Origin: an uncultured Veillonellaceae bacterium
GTDB lineage: Bacteria > Bacillota > Negativicutes > Selenomonadales > Selenomonadaceae
DNA: 34,882 bases
Assembly: GCA_900315575.1 (NCBI GenBank)
Contig: OMZR01000023.1
Location: 1-34,882 of the forward strand
Direction: 5' to 3'
The translations under genes were made by a program, and so were the position numbers. Shown here piece after piece: positions 23,246-32,071 of the stretch (position 1 is its first letter; every line of letters starts with the position of its first letter). The notes below the pieces were generated by a model. The model was not told the DNA's origin, searched no databases, and saw only the letters and a list, made by a program, of their open reading frames with translations.

Positions 23246-24214
23246 TTATTTCAGTGCATCGCCGAGCTTGGAGTTCGTGTTGCGAGCTGCCTGGACGGAC
23301 TCGTCGAACTTGGCTTTCTCGTCGCCTTCGAGCTTGTACTCGACAATCTTCTCTGCGCCGTCTTTGCCGAGGAGAACCGGAACGCCGATGCAGAGGTCTT
23401 TCTCGCCATACTCGCCATCGAGGTAGACGCAGCACGGAATGAGCTTCTTGGCATCGAGAGCGATGGCCTCGACCATGGCTGCAGCAGCAGCGCCCGGAGC
23501 ATACCAAGCGGACGTGCCGAGGAGCTTCGTCAGCGTAGCGCCGCCGACCTTCGTCTGGGCAACAGCCTCGTCAAGCTGCTCTTTCGTGAGGAGCTGCTTC
23601 ACAGGGATGCCGCGATACGTAGCGATGCTCGTCAGAGGAACCATCGTCTTGTCGCTGTGGCCGCCGATGACCATGCCGTCGATGTCCGTCGGAGTTGCCG
23701 GATAGCCAGCCTTCTGGAGAGCCTTGCTGAGGAAATAACGGAAACGGCTGCTGTCGAGCATGCCGCCCTGGCCGATGACGCGGTTGCGCGGAAGCTTGCT
23801 GTCTTTGAGCGTGAGGAACGTCATAGCATCCATCGGGTTCGAGATGATGATGAAGATGGCGTCCGGGGAATACTTGAGGGCCTGGTCGACAACGCTCTTG
23901 ACGATCTTTGCGTTGACGCCGATGAGGTCTTCGCGGCTCATGCCCGGCTTGCGCGGCATGCCGGAGGTGATGACGACGACGTCGGAGCCAGCCGTCGGAG
24001 CGTAGCCTTCCTCATCGCCGATCTTCGCCGTGACGCCCGTGACCGTCGTGTCGAAGTTCAGCAGATGTGCCGTCTGCATGATGTCCATAGCCTTGCCTTC
24101 GGAAACGCCTTCCTTGATATCGACGAGGACGACTTCGCTGGCAAAGTTCTTCTGCGCGAGGACGTTTGCGACCGTAGCACCGACATTACCTGCACCAACA
24201 ACTGTTACTTTCAT
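23246..24214 (-). CDS. mdh: Malate dehydrogenase, LDH-like type
   Basis: A 322-residue NAD-dependent 2-hydroxyacid dehydrogenase. The N-terminus MKVTVVGAGNVGA is the NAD-binding loop, followed by the acidic residue of VLVDI that favours NAD. The substrate loop reads MPRKPGMSR (Arg88, Arg94). An arginine at the first position marks malate dehydrogenase, whereas lactate dehydrogenase has glutamine there. Asn in SNPMD, Arg157 in DSSRFRYF and His186 in GGHSD complete the active site. The enzyme interconverts malate and oxaloacetate, which in Negativicutes fits succinate/propionate fermentation. AAGGAGG lies 11 bp before the ATG, and it has its own promoter and terminator. Confidence 0.92.
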   Translation of the reverse strand: MKVTVVGAGNVGATVANVLAQKNFASEVVLVDIKEGVSEGKAMDIMQTAHLLNFDTTVTGVTAKIGDEEGYAPTAGSDVVVITSGMPRKPGMSREDLIGVNAKIVKSVVDQALKYSPDAIFIIISNPMDAMTFLTLKDSKLPRNRVIGQGGMLDSSRFRYFLSKALQKAGYPATPTDIDGMVIGGHSDKTMVPLTSIATYRGIPVKQLLTKEQLDEAVAQTKVGGATLTKLLGTSAWYAPGAAAAAMVEAIALDAKKLIPCCVYLDGEYGEKDLCIGVPVLLGKDGAEKIVEYKLEGDEKAKFDESVQAARNTNSKLGDALK

Positions 24215-24335
24215 AATTCAAACAGCCTCCTTAAAGCTAGACGACGCATCTCTCAACTGAACCATGAGGAACGCTCCATCTTCTTCTGTCACGCGGCCGG
24301 CCTCTGAGCTCGGCCCTGTGATTTTCTACGTCTTG

Positions 24336-24364
24336 ATTATAGCAAACTGCCGTCGAAAAAGCAA
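24336..24364 (-). promoter_or_regulatory. Promoter of mdh
   Basis: TTGCTT (24364-24359), a 17-bp spacer and a perfect TATAAT (24341-24336) with TGC just upstream, on the minus strand. The leader to the mdh ATG is about 115 nt. Confidence 0.78.
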
Positions 24365-24406
24365 CGAAAAAATACACAATTTCTATTTTACCATCAATGG
24401 AGGTTA

Positions 24407-25279
24407 TCAGGTGGGCAGAACGAATTTTTTCACGCGCGCCGTGACGCCTGTAAAGATGCGGCCCGGAATGGCGAGGTCGCTTCCGAGGCCGCTCCCCATG
24501 TCGATCTCCGGGCGGTTCGTGCCGTGGAAATCCGTACCTGCTGTCGGCAGCAGGTCATAAGTTTCGATGAGATGCGCAGCAAAGGCGCGGTCGTCCTCCG
24601 TGTAGTTTGGATACCAGCATTCCATGCCGTCGAGGCCGAGCGCATGAAGTTCGGCAACGGTGGCCTCCTGCTCCGCACGCGTCATACCCTTGAGGCCGAT
24701 GCGCTTGTGGAAATGCGCGAGCGATGTGATGCCGCCCGCTTCGTGGATGATGGGCAGCGCTTCCTCGGGCTCGATGATGCCGTCGAGGCCGAGCGCATGG
24801 ACGGCCGGGTCGAGGTAGTTGTCCCAGAGCGGCTGCGCGTGCTCGTAGAGATGGAGCGAGACGAGATAGCGCATGATGGCATAACGGTCCGCGAGGCCGT
24901 AGGCAAAGCGCTCGACGTCCTCCATCGTGATCTTGATGCCGCGCGCGCGCACGAAAGAGACGATTTCATGAATCTTCGCCTCTTTCGACGCGCGCACTTT
25001 TTTGTAGAATTTCCGAAACGATGGATGCTCGCGGTCAAAGCCAAGGCAGACGATATGGAGCTTGCGCCCATGAAAGCGCACGGAAAGCTCCATCCCGGGC
25101 ACGAAGCCGAGGCCGAGCTCGCGCGCCGCTTTTTCAGCCGCCGCGTCGCCTGCGATGTTGTCGTGATCCGTCAGCGCAAAGGCCGAGAGGCCGCGCTTCT
25201 TTGCATACGCAGCAATCTCTTCCGGCGTCATGCTGCCGTCGGAGACGAGCGAATGGATATGTAAATCGGTATATGTCAT
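24407..25279 (-). CDS. PHP-domain phosphoesterase
   Basis: A 290-residue metal-dependent phosphoesterase of the PHP superfamily, similar to YciV/RnaM-type proteins that hydrolyse nucleoside bisphosphates or short RNA. The metal motifs are in order: DLHIHSLVSDG (HxH), FALTDHDN (DHD), PGMELSV, SLAHF and TDFHG near the C-terminus. The ATG overlaps the uvrC stop codon by 4 bp (ATGA), with GGAGA upstream. A longer reading frame runs upstream in the same phase, but only through uvrC coding sequence. It probably depends on translation from uvrC. Substrate not determined. Confidence 0.9.
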   Translation of the reverse strand: MTYTDLHIHSLVSDGSMTPEEIAAYAKKRGLSAFALTDHDNIAGDAAAEKAARELGLGFVPGMELSVRFHGRKLHIVCLGFDREHPSFRKFYKKVRASKEAKIHEIVSFVRARGIKITMEDVERFAYGLADRYAIMRYLVSLHLYEHAQPLWDNYLDPAVHALGLDGIIEPEEALPIIHEAGGITSLAHFHKRIGLKGMTRAEQEATVAELHALGLDGMECWYPNYTEDDRAFAAHLIETYDLLPTAGTDFHGTNRPEIDMGSGLGSDLAIPGRIFTGVTARVKKFVLPT

Positions 25280-27091
25280 GCATGCTCTCCTTTCCATGCG
25301 CGCTGTGCGGCGAAGAATTGGTAGACGGCTTCGGCGGCCGGACGGTTCATGCCCGGCGCCTGCGCGAGCTCGTCGATGCTCGCGGCCTTGATTTTGGCCA
25401 TCGTGCCGAACGTGCTCCAGAGCGATTTGCGGCGCGCGGGGCCGATGCCGACGATGTGGTCGAGCACCGAGACGAGATTGCGCTTGCCTCGCAGATTGCG
25501 GTGATATGTGATGGCGAAGCGGTGCGCCTCGTCGCGGATGCGCTCGATGAGGTAGAGCGCCTGGCTGTGGCGCGGCAGGACGACGGGGTCGCTCTCGCCC
25601 TCGCGGAACACGAGCTCGAACTGCTTCGCGAGGCCGACGACCGGCACGTCCTTGTGCCCCGCGCCGCGGATGATTTCCAGCGCCGACGAGAGCTGTCCCT
25701 TGCCGCCGTCGATGACGATGAGGTCTGGGAGCTCTGACTCTGGCTGGTCGCCATAGCGCCGCTGCGTGACCTCGCGCATCGAGAGGAAGTCGTCGGGCTT
25801 CCCTTCCGTGCTGTTGATCTTGAAGCGGCGGTAATCCGATTTCTTCGGCAGGCCGCCCTCGAAGACGACCATCGAAGCGACGGTCTCCGAGCCCTGGATA
25901 TGCGAAATGTCGAAGCATTCCATGCGGTTCGGCGGGTTCTTGAGCCCGAGATAGCGGCCAAGCTCCTCGACGGCGCCGAGCGTCTGCGCGTTCGTCTGCC
26001 GGATGCGCACGGCTTCGTCCGAGAGGAATTTCTCGGCGTTGCTGGCCGCCATCGCAACGATGTCGTGCTTCGTGCCGCGCTGTGGAACGAGCAGCTGCAC
26101 CTTCACGCCCTTCTTCTCTGCCAGCCATGTTTCGAGCAGTGAGACTTCCGCCAAATCCATCGGCAAAAGGATTTCGCGTGGAATGAACATTGCGCGATGG
26201 TAATACTGCTGCAAAAATGCTGCAAGCAAAGCCTCGTTCGACTCGTCCTCGCTCCCTTGCAACAGGAAGTGCTCACGACCGATCATTTTGCCCGAGCGGA
26301 TGAAGAAGACCTGCACGCAGACGCCGATTTCCGACCGCGCCATGCCGATGGCATCCTGATCGCCCGCACCCGTTACGATGTTCTGCTTCTCCGCGACTTT
26401 TCGGACGGCCGCAAGCTGGTCGCGTAGCCGCGCTGCGAGTTCGAAATGATAGGCTTCGGCCGCCGCCTTCATGCGATATTCCAGCTCTTTTTCGACGTCT
26501 GCTGTGCGCCCTTCGAGGAACAGCAGCACGGAGCGGATCATCGCGCCGTACTCCTCTTTTGTGACCTTGCCCACGCACGGCGCATTCGAGGCATGGCCGG
26601 TCTTGCAGCGTCTTGCAGTTCCGCAGCGGGAACAGCCGCCGCAGGAGCTTCAGGCTCTCGTGCACGGCCGTCACATTTGTATAGGGACCGAAGTAGCGCG
26701 CGCCATCTTTCAGAATACGATGTGTCAGAAAGACGCGCGGGAAATCATCCTGCAATGTGACCTTGACGTAGGGATACGACTTGTCATCCTTCAGGCTGAT
26801 ATTATAGCGCGGCCGGTGCTTCTTGATGAGATTGCATTCGAGGATCAGCGCCTCGACTTCGCTCGCCGTCATAATGAATTCGAAATCCGCGACCTTCGCG
26901 ACCATCGCGCGGACTTTCGGTGTGTGGTTGCGCTGGCTCTGGAAATACTGCCGCACGCGGTTCTTCAGCACGACAGCCTTGCCGACGTAGATGATCTTGC
27001 CCGTCACGTCCTTCATGATGTAGACACCGGGATTCTCGGGCAAGAGCTTCAGCTTTTCCCGGACGATTTCTGGAATGGGTCTTTCTTCCAT
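25276..27091 (-). pseudogene. uvrC: Excinuclease ABC subunit C, interrupted by a frameshift
   Basis: UvrC makes both cuts in nucleotide excision repair. The N-terminal frame runs from ATG 27091 through the GIY-YIG nuclease domain (NPGVYIMKDVTGKIIYVGKA) to RNCKTLQDRPCLE near 26585. The reading then continues one frame over with NAPCVGKVTKEEY, the UVR domain, the RNase H-like nuclease domain and the two C-terminal helix-hairpin-helix motifs (IVGIGPARRKSL, APGMNRPAAE). Family members normally have about six more residues (YHIxRC type) at this point, so roughly 20 nt appear to be missing. The rest looks intact and under selection, so a very recent mutation or an assembly fault is likely. Confidence 0.85.
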
Positions 27092-27120
27092 AAAAACGAA
27101 CATTCTCCATATAGCAAGAA

Positions 27121-27147
27121 ACGGCATGCCATTTGCAGGCGTGCCGT
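27121..27147 (-). terminator. Terminator after tRNA-Leu
   Basis: ACGGCATGCC (27121-27130) and GGCGTGCCGT (27138-27147) form a 10-bp stem with one mismatch on the minus strand, followed by TTTCTT. It lies 9 bp after the encoded CCA and precedes uvrC. Confidence 0.7.
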
Positions 27148-27155
27148 GAAATTTC

Positions 27156-27240
27156 TGGTGCGGATGAAGGGGGTCGAACCCATACGCCTTGCGGCACTGG
27201 ATCCTAAATCCAGCGCGTCTGCCAGTTCCGCCACATCCGC
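27156..27240 (-). tRNA. tRNA-Leu (anticodon UAG)
   Basis: The acceptor GCGGATG pairs with CATCCGC, followed by discriminator A and an encoded CCA (27158-27156). The anticodon stem CTGGA/TCCAG encloses the loop TTTAGGA, with TAG at positions 34-36. The variable arm is long, as in class II tRNAs, and the T arm GGGTTCGACCC is canonical. It has its own promoter. Confidence 0.96.
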
Positions 27241-27252
27241 AGGAACGCACTC

Positions 27253-27282
27253 ATTATAGCAGATGAAAAGAAGCTGCGTCAA
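27253..27282 (-). promoter_or_regulatory. Promoter of tRNA-Leu
   Basis: TTGACG (27282-27277), an 18-bp spacer and TATAAT (27258-27253) with TGC just upstream, on the minus strand, 12 bp before the mature 5' end. The -35 overlaps the stop codon of the cysteine desulfurase gene. Confidence 0.85.
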
Positions 27283-28463
27283 CCTTTCCCGCACGATCTA
27301 TGACGTCCGCGAATATCTTCTGTCGCACGACGGAGTGCTTCTACAAAAGCATGGATTTCTCCCTCCGTCGTCTGACGGCCAAGCGTCACACGCATAGAGG
27401 ACTGCGCGCGTGTATCGGAGATCCCCATGTTTTTCAGTACATGAGAAGGCTCCAGCGAACCTGCACTGCACGCACTTCCAGCAGAAACAGCAAAGCCCGC
27501 GAGGTCCAGCCGGATCAGCAGGGTATCACGGCGAATCTCCTCGATGCCGAAATTCAGTGTACCTGGAAGGCTGGCCGCTGCATCCACAGGCCCGTTGCGA
27601 AAGCTGCCAGGAATGGCAGCAATCCCATTCCAAAGAAGCTCTCGAAGCTGGCGCAGCCGCTCCTGCTCTGCCGCCATCTCCTCCTGCGCGATTTCCGCCG
27701 CGCAGCCGAGGCCGACGATGGCGGGGACGTTCTCTGTGCCCGCGCGCAGGCCGCGCTCCTGCTGGCCGCCGTGGATGAGCGGGTCCATGATGACGCCGCG
27801 CCGCAGGTACAGCACGCCGATGCCTTTCGGCCCATAGAGCTTGTGGCCGGAGAGCGAAAGGGCGTCGATGCCGAGCGCAGGGGCGTCGATGGGGAGATGA
27901 CCCGCCGCCTGGACAGCGTCCGTATGGAAGACGGCCCCATGGTCATGCGCGATGGCGGCAAGTTCGCGCACGGGCTCGATCGTGCCGACCTCATTGTTCG
28001 CCATCATGATGCTGACGATGCCGGCCTCCCTGCGCGCCGTGAAGCCCGCAGACAGCACGGCCTCGAGGTCATCCGGCGAGACGCGCCCCGCGCGATCGAC
28101 AGGCAGGTACGTGACGGGAAAGCCCTGCTTTTCGAGCCATTTGCACGTCCGCAGCACGGCCGGGTGCTCGATGGCGGATGTCACGATGCCGCAGGGCATG
28201 CCTTTCTCGCGCCGCGCGAACGCCATGCCTTTGAGCGCCGCATTGTCGCTCTCGCTGCCGCCACTCGTGAAAAAGATGTCGGAGGGCGATGCGCCCAAAA
28301 GCGCCGCCACCTGCCGCCGCGCGGCCTCGACATGACTGCGTGCCGTGCGGCCGGGGGCGTAGAGGCTTGAGGCGTTGCCGTAGACGTCGGCGAGCTCTTT
28401 TTCCATGACAGCGAGCACGCGCGGGTCAACAGGCGTCGTCGCGGCATAGTCCAAATAAATCAT
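27279..28463 (-). CDS. Cysteine desulfurase (NifS/IscS family)
   Basis: A 394-residue pyridoxal phosphate enzyme that takes sulfur from cysteine for iron-sulfur clusters and thio-modified tRNA. The N-terminus MIYLDYAATTPVDP is typical. The cofactor lysine lies in SLSGHKLYGPKG (about residue 208) and the catalytic cysteine in SAGSACSAGSLEPS (about 332). The short distance from SACSAG to the end fits the NifS-like group of Firmicutes. ATG at 28463 overlaps the stop of the IscR-type regulator by 4 bp; a GTG at 28472 is an alternative start. No scaffold gene (nifU/iscU) follows; the next gene is tRNA-Leu. Confidence 0.94.
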   Translation of the reverse strand: MIYLDYAATTPVDPRVLAVMEKELADVYGNASSLYAPGRTARSHVEAARRQVAALLGASPSDIFFTSGGSESDNAALKGMAFARREKGMPCGIVTSAIEHPAVLRTCKWLEKQGFPVTYLPVDRAGRVSPDDLEAVLSAGFTARREAGIVSIMMANNEVGTIEPVRELAAIAHDHGAVFHTDAVQAAGHLPIDAPALGIDALSLSGHKLYGPKGIGVLYLRRGVIMDPLIHGGQQERGLRAGTENVPAIVGLGCAAEIAQEEMAAEQERLRQLRELLWNGIAAIPGSFRNGPVDAAASLPGTLNFGIEEIRRDTLLIRLDLAGFAVSAGSACSAGSLEPSHVLKNMGISDTRAQSSMRVTLGRQTTEGEIHAFVEALRRATEDIRGRHRSCGKG

Positions 28464-28900
28464 CCCGCGCACCCCATGCGTTTCCGACCGTCGCCTTTGC
28501 AGAGGTCGGCGAGCGTGATGCTCGCGAGGACGTCGTTGATGCTATCGCAGACTTTTTCCCAGATGCCGCGCGTCACGCATTCGCTCGCGCGGGCGCAATG
28601 GGCGGCCTTCTCCCCTTCGAGCAGGCAGTCGACGAGGGCGATCGGCCCCTCGGCCGCCGTAATGATGTCGCAGATCGTGATGTCTTCCGGCGCACGCGCG
28701 AGTTCGTAGCCGCCCTGCGCGCCGCGCGTACTCGTGACGAGGCCGGCCTTGCGCATCGTGCCCATGAGCTGTTCGAGATAATTCTCGGAAAGGCCCTGGC
28801 TCACGGCGATGGTCTTGAGCGGCACGATGCCCTGCCCGTAATGCTGCGCGAGTTCGTAGAGCGCCGTGACGCTGTATCTTCCCTTCGTGGATAGTTTCAT
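28460..28900 (-). CDS. Rrf2 family transcriptional regulator, IscR-like
   Basis: A 146-residue regulator with the Rrf2 winged helix at the N-terminus (MKLSTKGRYSVTALYELA, then LSENYLEQLMGTMRKAGLV). Three cysteines in the C-terminal region (C92, C102, C108; spacing CX9CX5C) could bind an iron-sulfur cluster as in IscR, where the spacing is CX5CX5C. It likely senses cluster supply and controls the cysteine desulfurase gene that overlaps its stop. GGAGAA precedes ATG 28900, and its ribosome binding site overlaps the end of rarA. Confidence 0.9.
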   Translation of the reverse strand: MKLSTKGRYSVTALYELAQHYGQGIVPLKTIAVSQGLSENYLEQLMGTMRKAGLVTSTRGAQGGYELARAPEDITICDIITAAEGPIALVDCLLEGEKAAHCARASECVTRGIWEKVCDSINDVLASITLADLCKGDGRKRMGCAG

Positions 28901-28912
28901 GTGATTTCTCCT

Positions 28913-30256
28913 TCAGTACCGTTCCGGCCAGCAGCGGTGCAGGTACTCCCCCATCGCCTTTTCCCGCCCGATGTCGGTGGGTTTGTAGTAATGCGCCCGC
29001 GCCCTGACGAGCGCGTCGGGCAGGTACTGCTGTTTCGTGAAATGGCCTTCAAAGTCGTGCGGATAGACATACCCCTGCCCGTGGCCGAGCTTCGCGGCGC
29101 CCTTGTAATGCGAGTCGCGAAGGTGCAGCGGGACGCCGCCGCAATTCTTTCCCCTGACGTCGGCGAGCGCCGCGTCGATGCCGAGATAGGCCGCGTTGCT
29201 CTTTGGCGCCGAGGCGACGTAGGTGACGGCCTGGCCGAGCGTGATGCGCGCCTCGGGGAGGCCGACGAACTGCACGGCCTGTGCGGCCGCCATCGCGACG
29301 ACAAGCGCCATCGGGTCGGCGTTGCCGACGTCCTCCGACGCGCAGATGACGATGCGCCGCGCGATGAAATTGACATCCTCGCCGCCTGCGAGCATCCGCG
29401 CGAGATAATGGAGCGCCGCGTCGGGGTCGCTGCCGCGCATGCTTTTGATGAAGGCCGACGCCGTATCGTAGTGGTTGTCGCCCTTCTTGTCGTACGACTG
29501 GACGCGCTCGCCGACGATGCTCTCCATGAGTTCCTGCGTCAGAGCACCGCCCGTCGGCGGCAGCATGGCCGCCATCTCTTCGAGGAGATTCAGCGCCATG
29601 CGCGCATCGCCGCCTGCAAACTGGGCAATCGATGCGAGGACGCCATCCTCGGCCGTGAGATGCTGTGCGCCGAGGCCGCGCTCCTTGTCGCCCAAAGCCT
29701 GCTGTAGGATGCGGACAATCTGCCCGTCCGTGAGTTTCTGAAGCCGCACAACGCGCAGGCGCGACAGCAGCGCATGATTGACCTCGAAAAAAGGATTCTC
29801 CGTCGTCGCGCCGATCAGGACGAGCCGCCCATCCTCGACGTAGGGCAGCAGGACGTCCTGCTGGCTCTTGTTGAAGCGGTGGATTTCGTCGATGAAGACG
29901 ATCGTGCGCTTCTGGTAGTATTTGCGGTTCTCCTCGGCCTCTTTGACGATGGCGCGGATGTCGGCGATGCCCGACGCGACGGCGTTGAGTTTTTGGAACG
30001 CGCTGTGCGTGAGGCCCGCGATCATCTGCGCGAGCGTCGTCTTGCCCGTGCCGGGCGGCCCGTAGAAAATCATGGACGGCACATGATCCTGCTCCATCAT
30101 GCGCCGCAGGAACCGGCCGGGCCCGACGGCCTCCTGCTGGCCGATGAATTCCTCGAACGTCCGCGGCCGCATCCGCTGCGCCAGCGGCGCAAAACGGCTG
30201 GCCGCGCCGCCGTCTGAAGCCTCTGCCGCCGCAGCAAAGAGATCTAGATCTTCCAT
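28913..30256 (-). CDS. rarA: Replication-associated recombination protein A
   Basis: A 447-residue AAA+ ATPase of the RarA/MgsA/WRNIP1 family, which acts at stalled replication forks. Features include LAQRMRPRTFEEFIGQ, Walker A GPPGTGKTT, Walker B FIDEIHRFNKSQQD, sensor 1 GATTENP, and a C-terminal tetramerisation region with YGQGYVYPHDF-like GQGYVYPHDFEGHF. ATG at 30256 has GAAGGA 8 bp upstream, lying in the end of dut. A longer in-frame start at 30343 overlaps dut and lacks family similarity. Confidence 0.95.
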   Translation of the reverse strand: MEDLDLFAAAAEASDGGAASRFAPLAQRMRPRTFEEFIGQQEAVGPGRFLRRMMEQDHVPSMIFYGPPGTGKTTLAQMIAGLTHSAFQKLNAVASGIADIRAIVKEAEENRKYYQKRTIVFIDEIHRFNKSQQDVLLPYVEDGRLVLIGATTENPFFEVNHALLSRLRVVRLQKLTDGQIVRILQQALGDKERGLGAQHLTAEDGVLASIAQFAGGDARMALNLLEEMAAMLPPTGGALTQELMESIVGERVQSYDKKGDNHYDTASAFIKSMRGSDPDAALHYLARMLAGGEDVNFIARRIVICASEDVGNADPMALVVAMAAAQAVQFVGLPEARITLGQAVTYVASAPKSNAAYLGIDAALADVRGKNCGGVPLHLRDSHYKGAAKLGHGQGYVYPHDFEGHFTKQQYLPDALVRARAHYYKPTDIGREKAMGEYLHRCWPERY

Positions 30257-30260
30257 CGTG

Positions 30261-30719
30261 TCAGTCCTTCCCCGTCGACCCGAAGCCGCCGGTGCGCGCG
30301 GCGCCTGTGCCTGCCGTGTCGCCATCGACAGTGCGGTACGCAAAGAACATGCCCTGCGCGATGCGTTCGCCTTTTTTGACAGTGTACGCCTCGGCGCCCG
30401 CGTTGTAGATGGCGACCTGGATGTGGCCTTCGTTGCCGGGATTGTTGTAATAATCCGCGTCGATGACGCCGACGCTGTTGGCGAGCATGAGCTGGTGCTT
30501 TGCCGCGAGGCTCGAACGGATGGTCAGCAGCAGCACCTCACCGGGCTGCATATAGGCTTTGAGTCCGGTCGGCACGAGCGCGACGCGCCCGGGCCCGACC
30601 GCCGTGTCCTCTGCCGCCTCGATGTCATATCCCGCGCTCGCAGCCGTCCTGCGCTGCGGCAGATGGATGCCGCGCCCCGCATACGCTCCGACGATCTCGA
30701 ATCCTCGCTGTCTTTCCAC
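30261..30719 (-). CDS. dut: dUTP diphosphatase
   Basis: A 152-residue trimeric dUTPase that converts dUTP to dUMP and keeps uracil out of DNA. The five family motifs are present: ASAGYDIEA, TIRSSLAAKH, GVIDADYYNNPGNEG, KGERIAQGMF and RTGGFGSTG. The start is GTG, with GGAGG 8 bp upstream. A terminator (30738-30766) lies between hfq and this gene with only about 20 bp after it, so dut must rely on read-through or a promoter inside hfq. Confidence 0.95.
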   Translation of the reverse strand: MERQRGFEIVGAYAGRGIHLPQRRTAASAGYDIEAAEDTAVGPGRVALVPTGLKAYMQPGEVLLLTIRSSLAAKHQLMLANSVGVIDADYYNNPGNEGHIQVAIYNAGAEAYTVKKGERIAQGMFFAYRTVDGDTAGTGAARTGGFGSTGKD

Positions 30720-30737
30720 GCTCTCGACCTCCAGACG

Positions 30738-30766
30738 AAAAAAGCTCTCCCCCGCAGGGGAAAGCT
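30738..30766 (-). terminator. Terminator after hfq
   Basis: On the minus strand AGCTTTCCCC pairs with GGGGAGAGCT around a short loop and a run of six T follows (30743-30738). It lies just after the hfq stop and just before the dut ribosome binding site. Confidence 0.82.
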
Positions 30767-30774
30767 CCTCGGTT

Positions 30775-31053
30775 TCACGCTTCTTTCGGCTCTTTCGCCT
30801 TCTTCGGCTGCTCGCCCTTCTCCGCTTTCTCGCCCGTGAAGCTGCCGCTGATCGGGCGGGCCGGGGTCACGGTCGAGATGGCGTGCTTGTAAATCATCTG
30901 CTGCTTTCCCATCGAATCGATGATCACCGTGAAATTATCGAAGCCGCGGACATTTCCCTTGATCTGGAAGCCGTTGACGAGATGCACCGTCACGGGTACA
31001 TTCTCCTTGCGCACCTGGTTCAGGAAGCTGTCCTGCAAATTAATCTGTTTCAT
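30775..31053 (-). CDS. hfq: RNA chaperone Hfq
   Basis: A 92-residue Sm-like protein that forms a hexameric ring and helps small RNAs pair with mRNAs. The Sm1 region [21 protein letters not shown] and the Sm2 motif YKHAIST are intact, and the N-terminus [16 protein letters not shown] fits the family. A charged tail rich in Lys and Glu (from about residue 70) extends past the core. ATG at 31053 is the family start; AGGTGA lies 11 bp upstream. It follows miaA by 70 bp, the order seen in many bacteria. Confidence 0.96.
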   Translation of the reverse strand: MKQINLQDSFLNQVRKENVPVTVHLVNGFQIKGNVRGFDNFTVIIDSMGKQQMIYKHAISTVTPARPISGSFTGEKAEKGEQPKKAKEPKEA

Positions 31054-31123
31054 AGCCAATGCAATCACCTCATAGCATCAAGAGCAACATAATTAGGAAG
31101 CACTTTCCGTCTCCCTTTTTCTC

Positions 31124-32071
31124 TTATACGCTATCTAGATTCGACCTTTTTTTGAAAAATCCTCTCACGTCGGAAAGAATCTCGTTCAAAAATTTTTCCG
31201 CAGGCGCCGTCGCATCGTACCAATGGATGTACTTCATGCGGCGGTACCATGTCAGCTGGCGTTTCGCGAAATGGCGCGTCGCCGTCTGGATGGCCGTGAT
31301 GGCCTCCTGCTCCGTGCAGTCCCCCGCGAGGAACGCCGCCGTCTCCTTGTACCCGATGCCCTGCATGGCCTGCATCCCGCGCGTGACGCCGCGGGCGAGC
31401 AGGCCGCGCACTTCGTCCGCGAGGCCGTCCGCCCACATTTGCCGCACGCGCTCGTTGATGCGGTCATAGAGCTCGGGACGCGGCCGCGTGAGCCCTGCGA
31501 CAAAGGCGTCGTAGGGTGGCTCGCCCTTTTCGCGCGAAATGGATTCGCCGCCAAGGTTTGCGACTTCGAGGGCCCGGATGACGCGGCGGACATTGTTCGG
31601 ATGAATGGTCTTCGCCGCCTCAGGGTCCGTGCGGCAGAGCAGGTCATAGACGGCCGCACCGCCCTCGATTTCCGCCATGCGCAGAAGCTTCGCGCGATAC
31701 GCGGGGTCGCTGCCCGTTTCGTTAAACACATACCCTTCGACGAGCGACTGGACATAGAGCCCCGTGCCGCCGACGAGGAACGGCATTTTCCCGCGCGCGG
31801 CCATCTCGCGGATGCAGGCGTCCGCCTCCTGCTGGAACTCCTGGACGCTATAGCTTTCCCACGGTTCGCGGATGTCGACGAGGTGGTGGACGATGCCCTG
31901 CCGCTCCTCTATGTCCGGCTTCGCCGCACCGATGTCGAAGCCGCGATAAATGAGCATCGAGTCGCCTGAGATGATTTCCGTATCAAGCGCCTTCGCGAGC
32001 TCGATAGAAAGCGCCGTCTTCCCGACCGCCGTCGGGCCGAGCAGCACGAGGAGTTTTGGTCTTGCTGTCAT
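31124..32071 (-). CDS. miaA: tRNA dimethylallyltransferase
   Basis: A 315-residue enzyme that adds a dimethylallyl group to adenosine 37 of tRNAs reading codons that begin with U. Walker A is GPTAVGKT at residues 10-17, followed by SGDSMLIYRGFDIGAAKP, VGGTGLYVQSL, HPNNVRRVIRALEV and QGIGYKE, all typical. The C-terminal part has TRHFAKRQLTWYRR. The ATG overlaps the stop of the upstream hydrolase gene (ATGA), with no strong ribosome binding site, so translation is probably coupled. hfq follows. Confidence 0.96.
   Translation of the reverse strand: MTARPKLLVLLGPTAVGKTALSIELAKALDTEIISGDSMLIYRGFDIGAAKPDIEERQGIVHHLVDIREPWESYSVQEFQQEADACIREMAARGKMPFLVGGTGLYVQSLVEGYVFNETGSDPAYRAKLLRMAEIEGGAAVYDLLCRTDPEAAKTIHPNNVRRVIRALEVANLGGESISREKGEPPYDAFVAGLTRPRPELYDRINERVRQMWADGLADEVRGLLARGVTRGMQAMQGIGYKETAAFLAGDCTEQEAITAIQTATRHFAKRQLTWYRRMKYIHWYDATAPAEKFLNEILSDVRGFFKKRSNLDSV

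Noticed and set aside
23246-24214. Lactate dehydrogenase as the identity of this gene
   Set aside because: The substrate loop has Arg (MPRKPGMSR) where lactate dehydrogenases have Gln, which points to malate dehydrogenase.
25280-26128. Upstream extension of the PHP gene reading frame, up to 283 extra codons
   Set aside because: It overlaps uvrC coding sequence in another frame and encodes Arg/Pro-rich sequence; the PHP family start is at 25279, behind a ribosome binding site.
27156-27282. tRNA-Leu as an integration site
   Set aside because: No integrase gene and no duplicated tRNA 3' end were seen on either side; neighbours are core genes.
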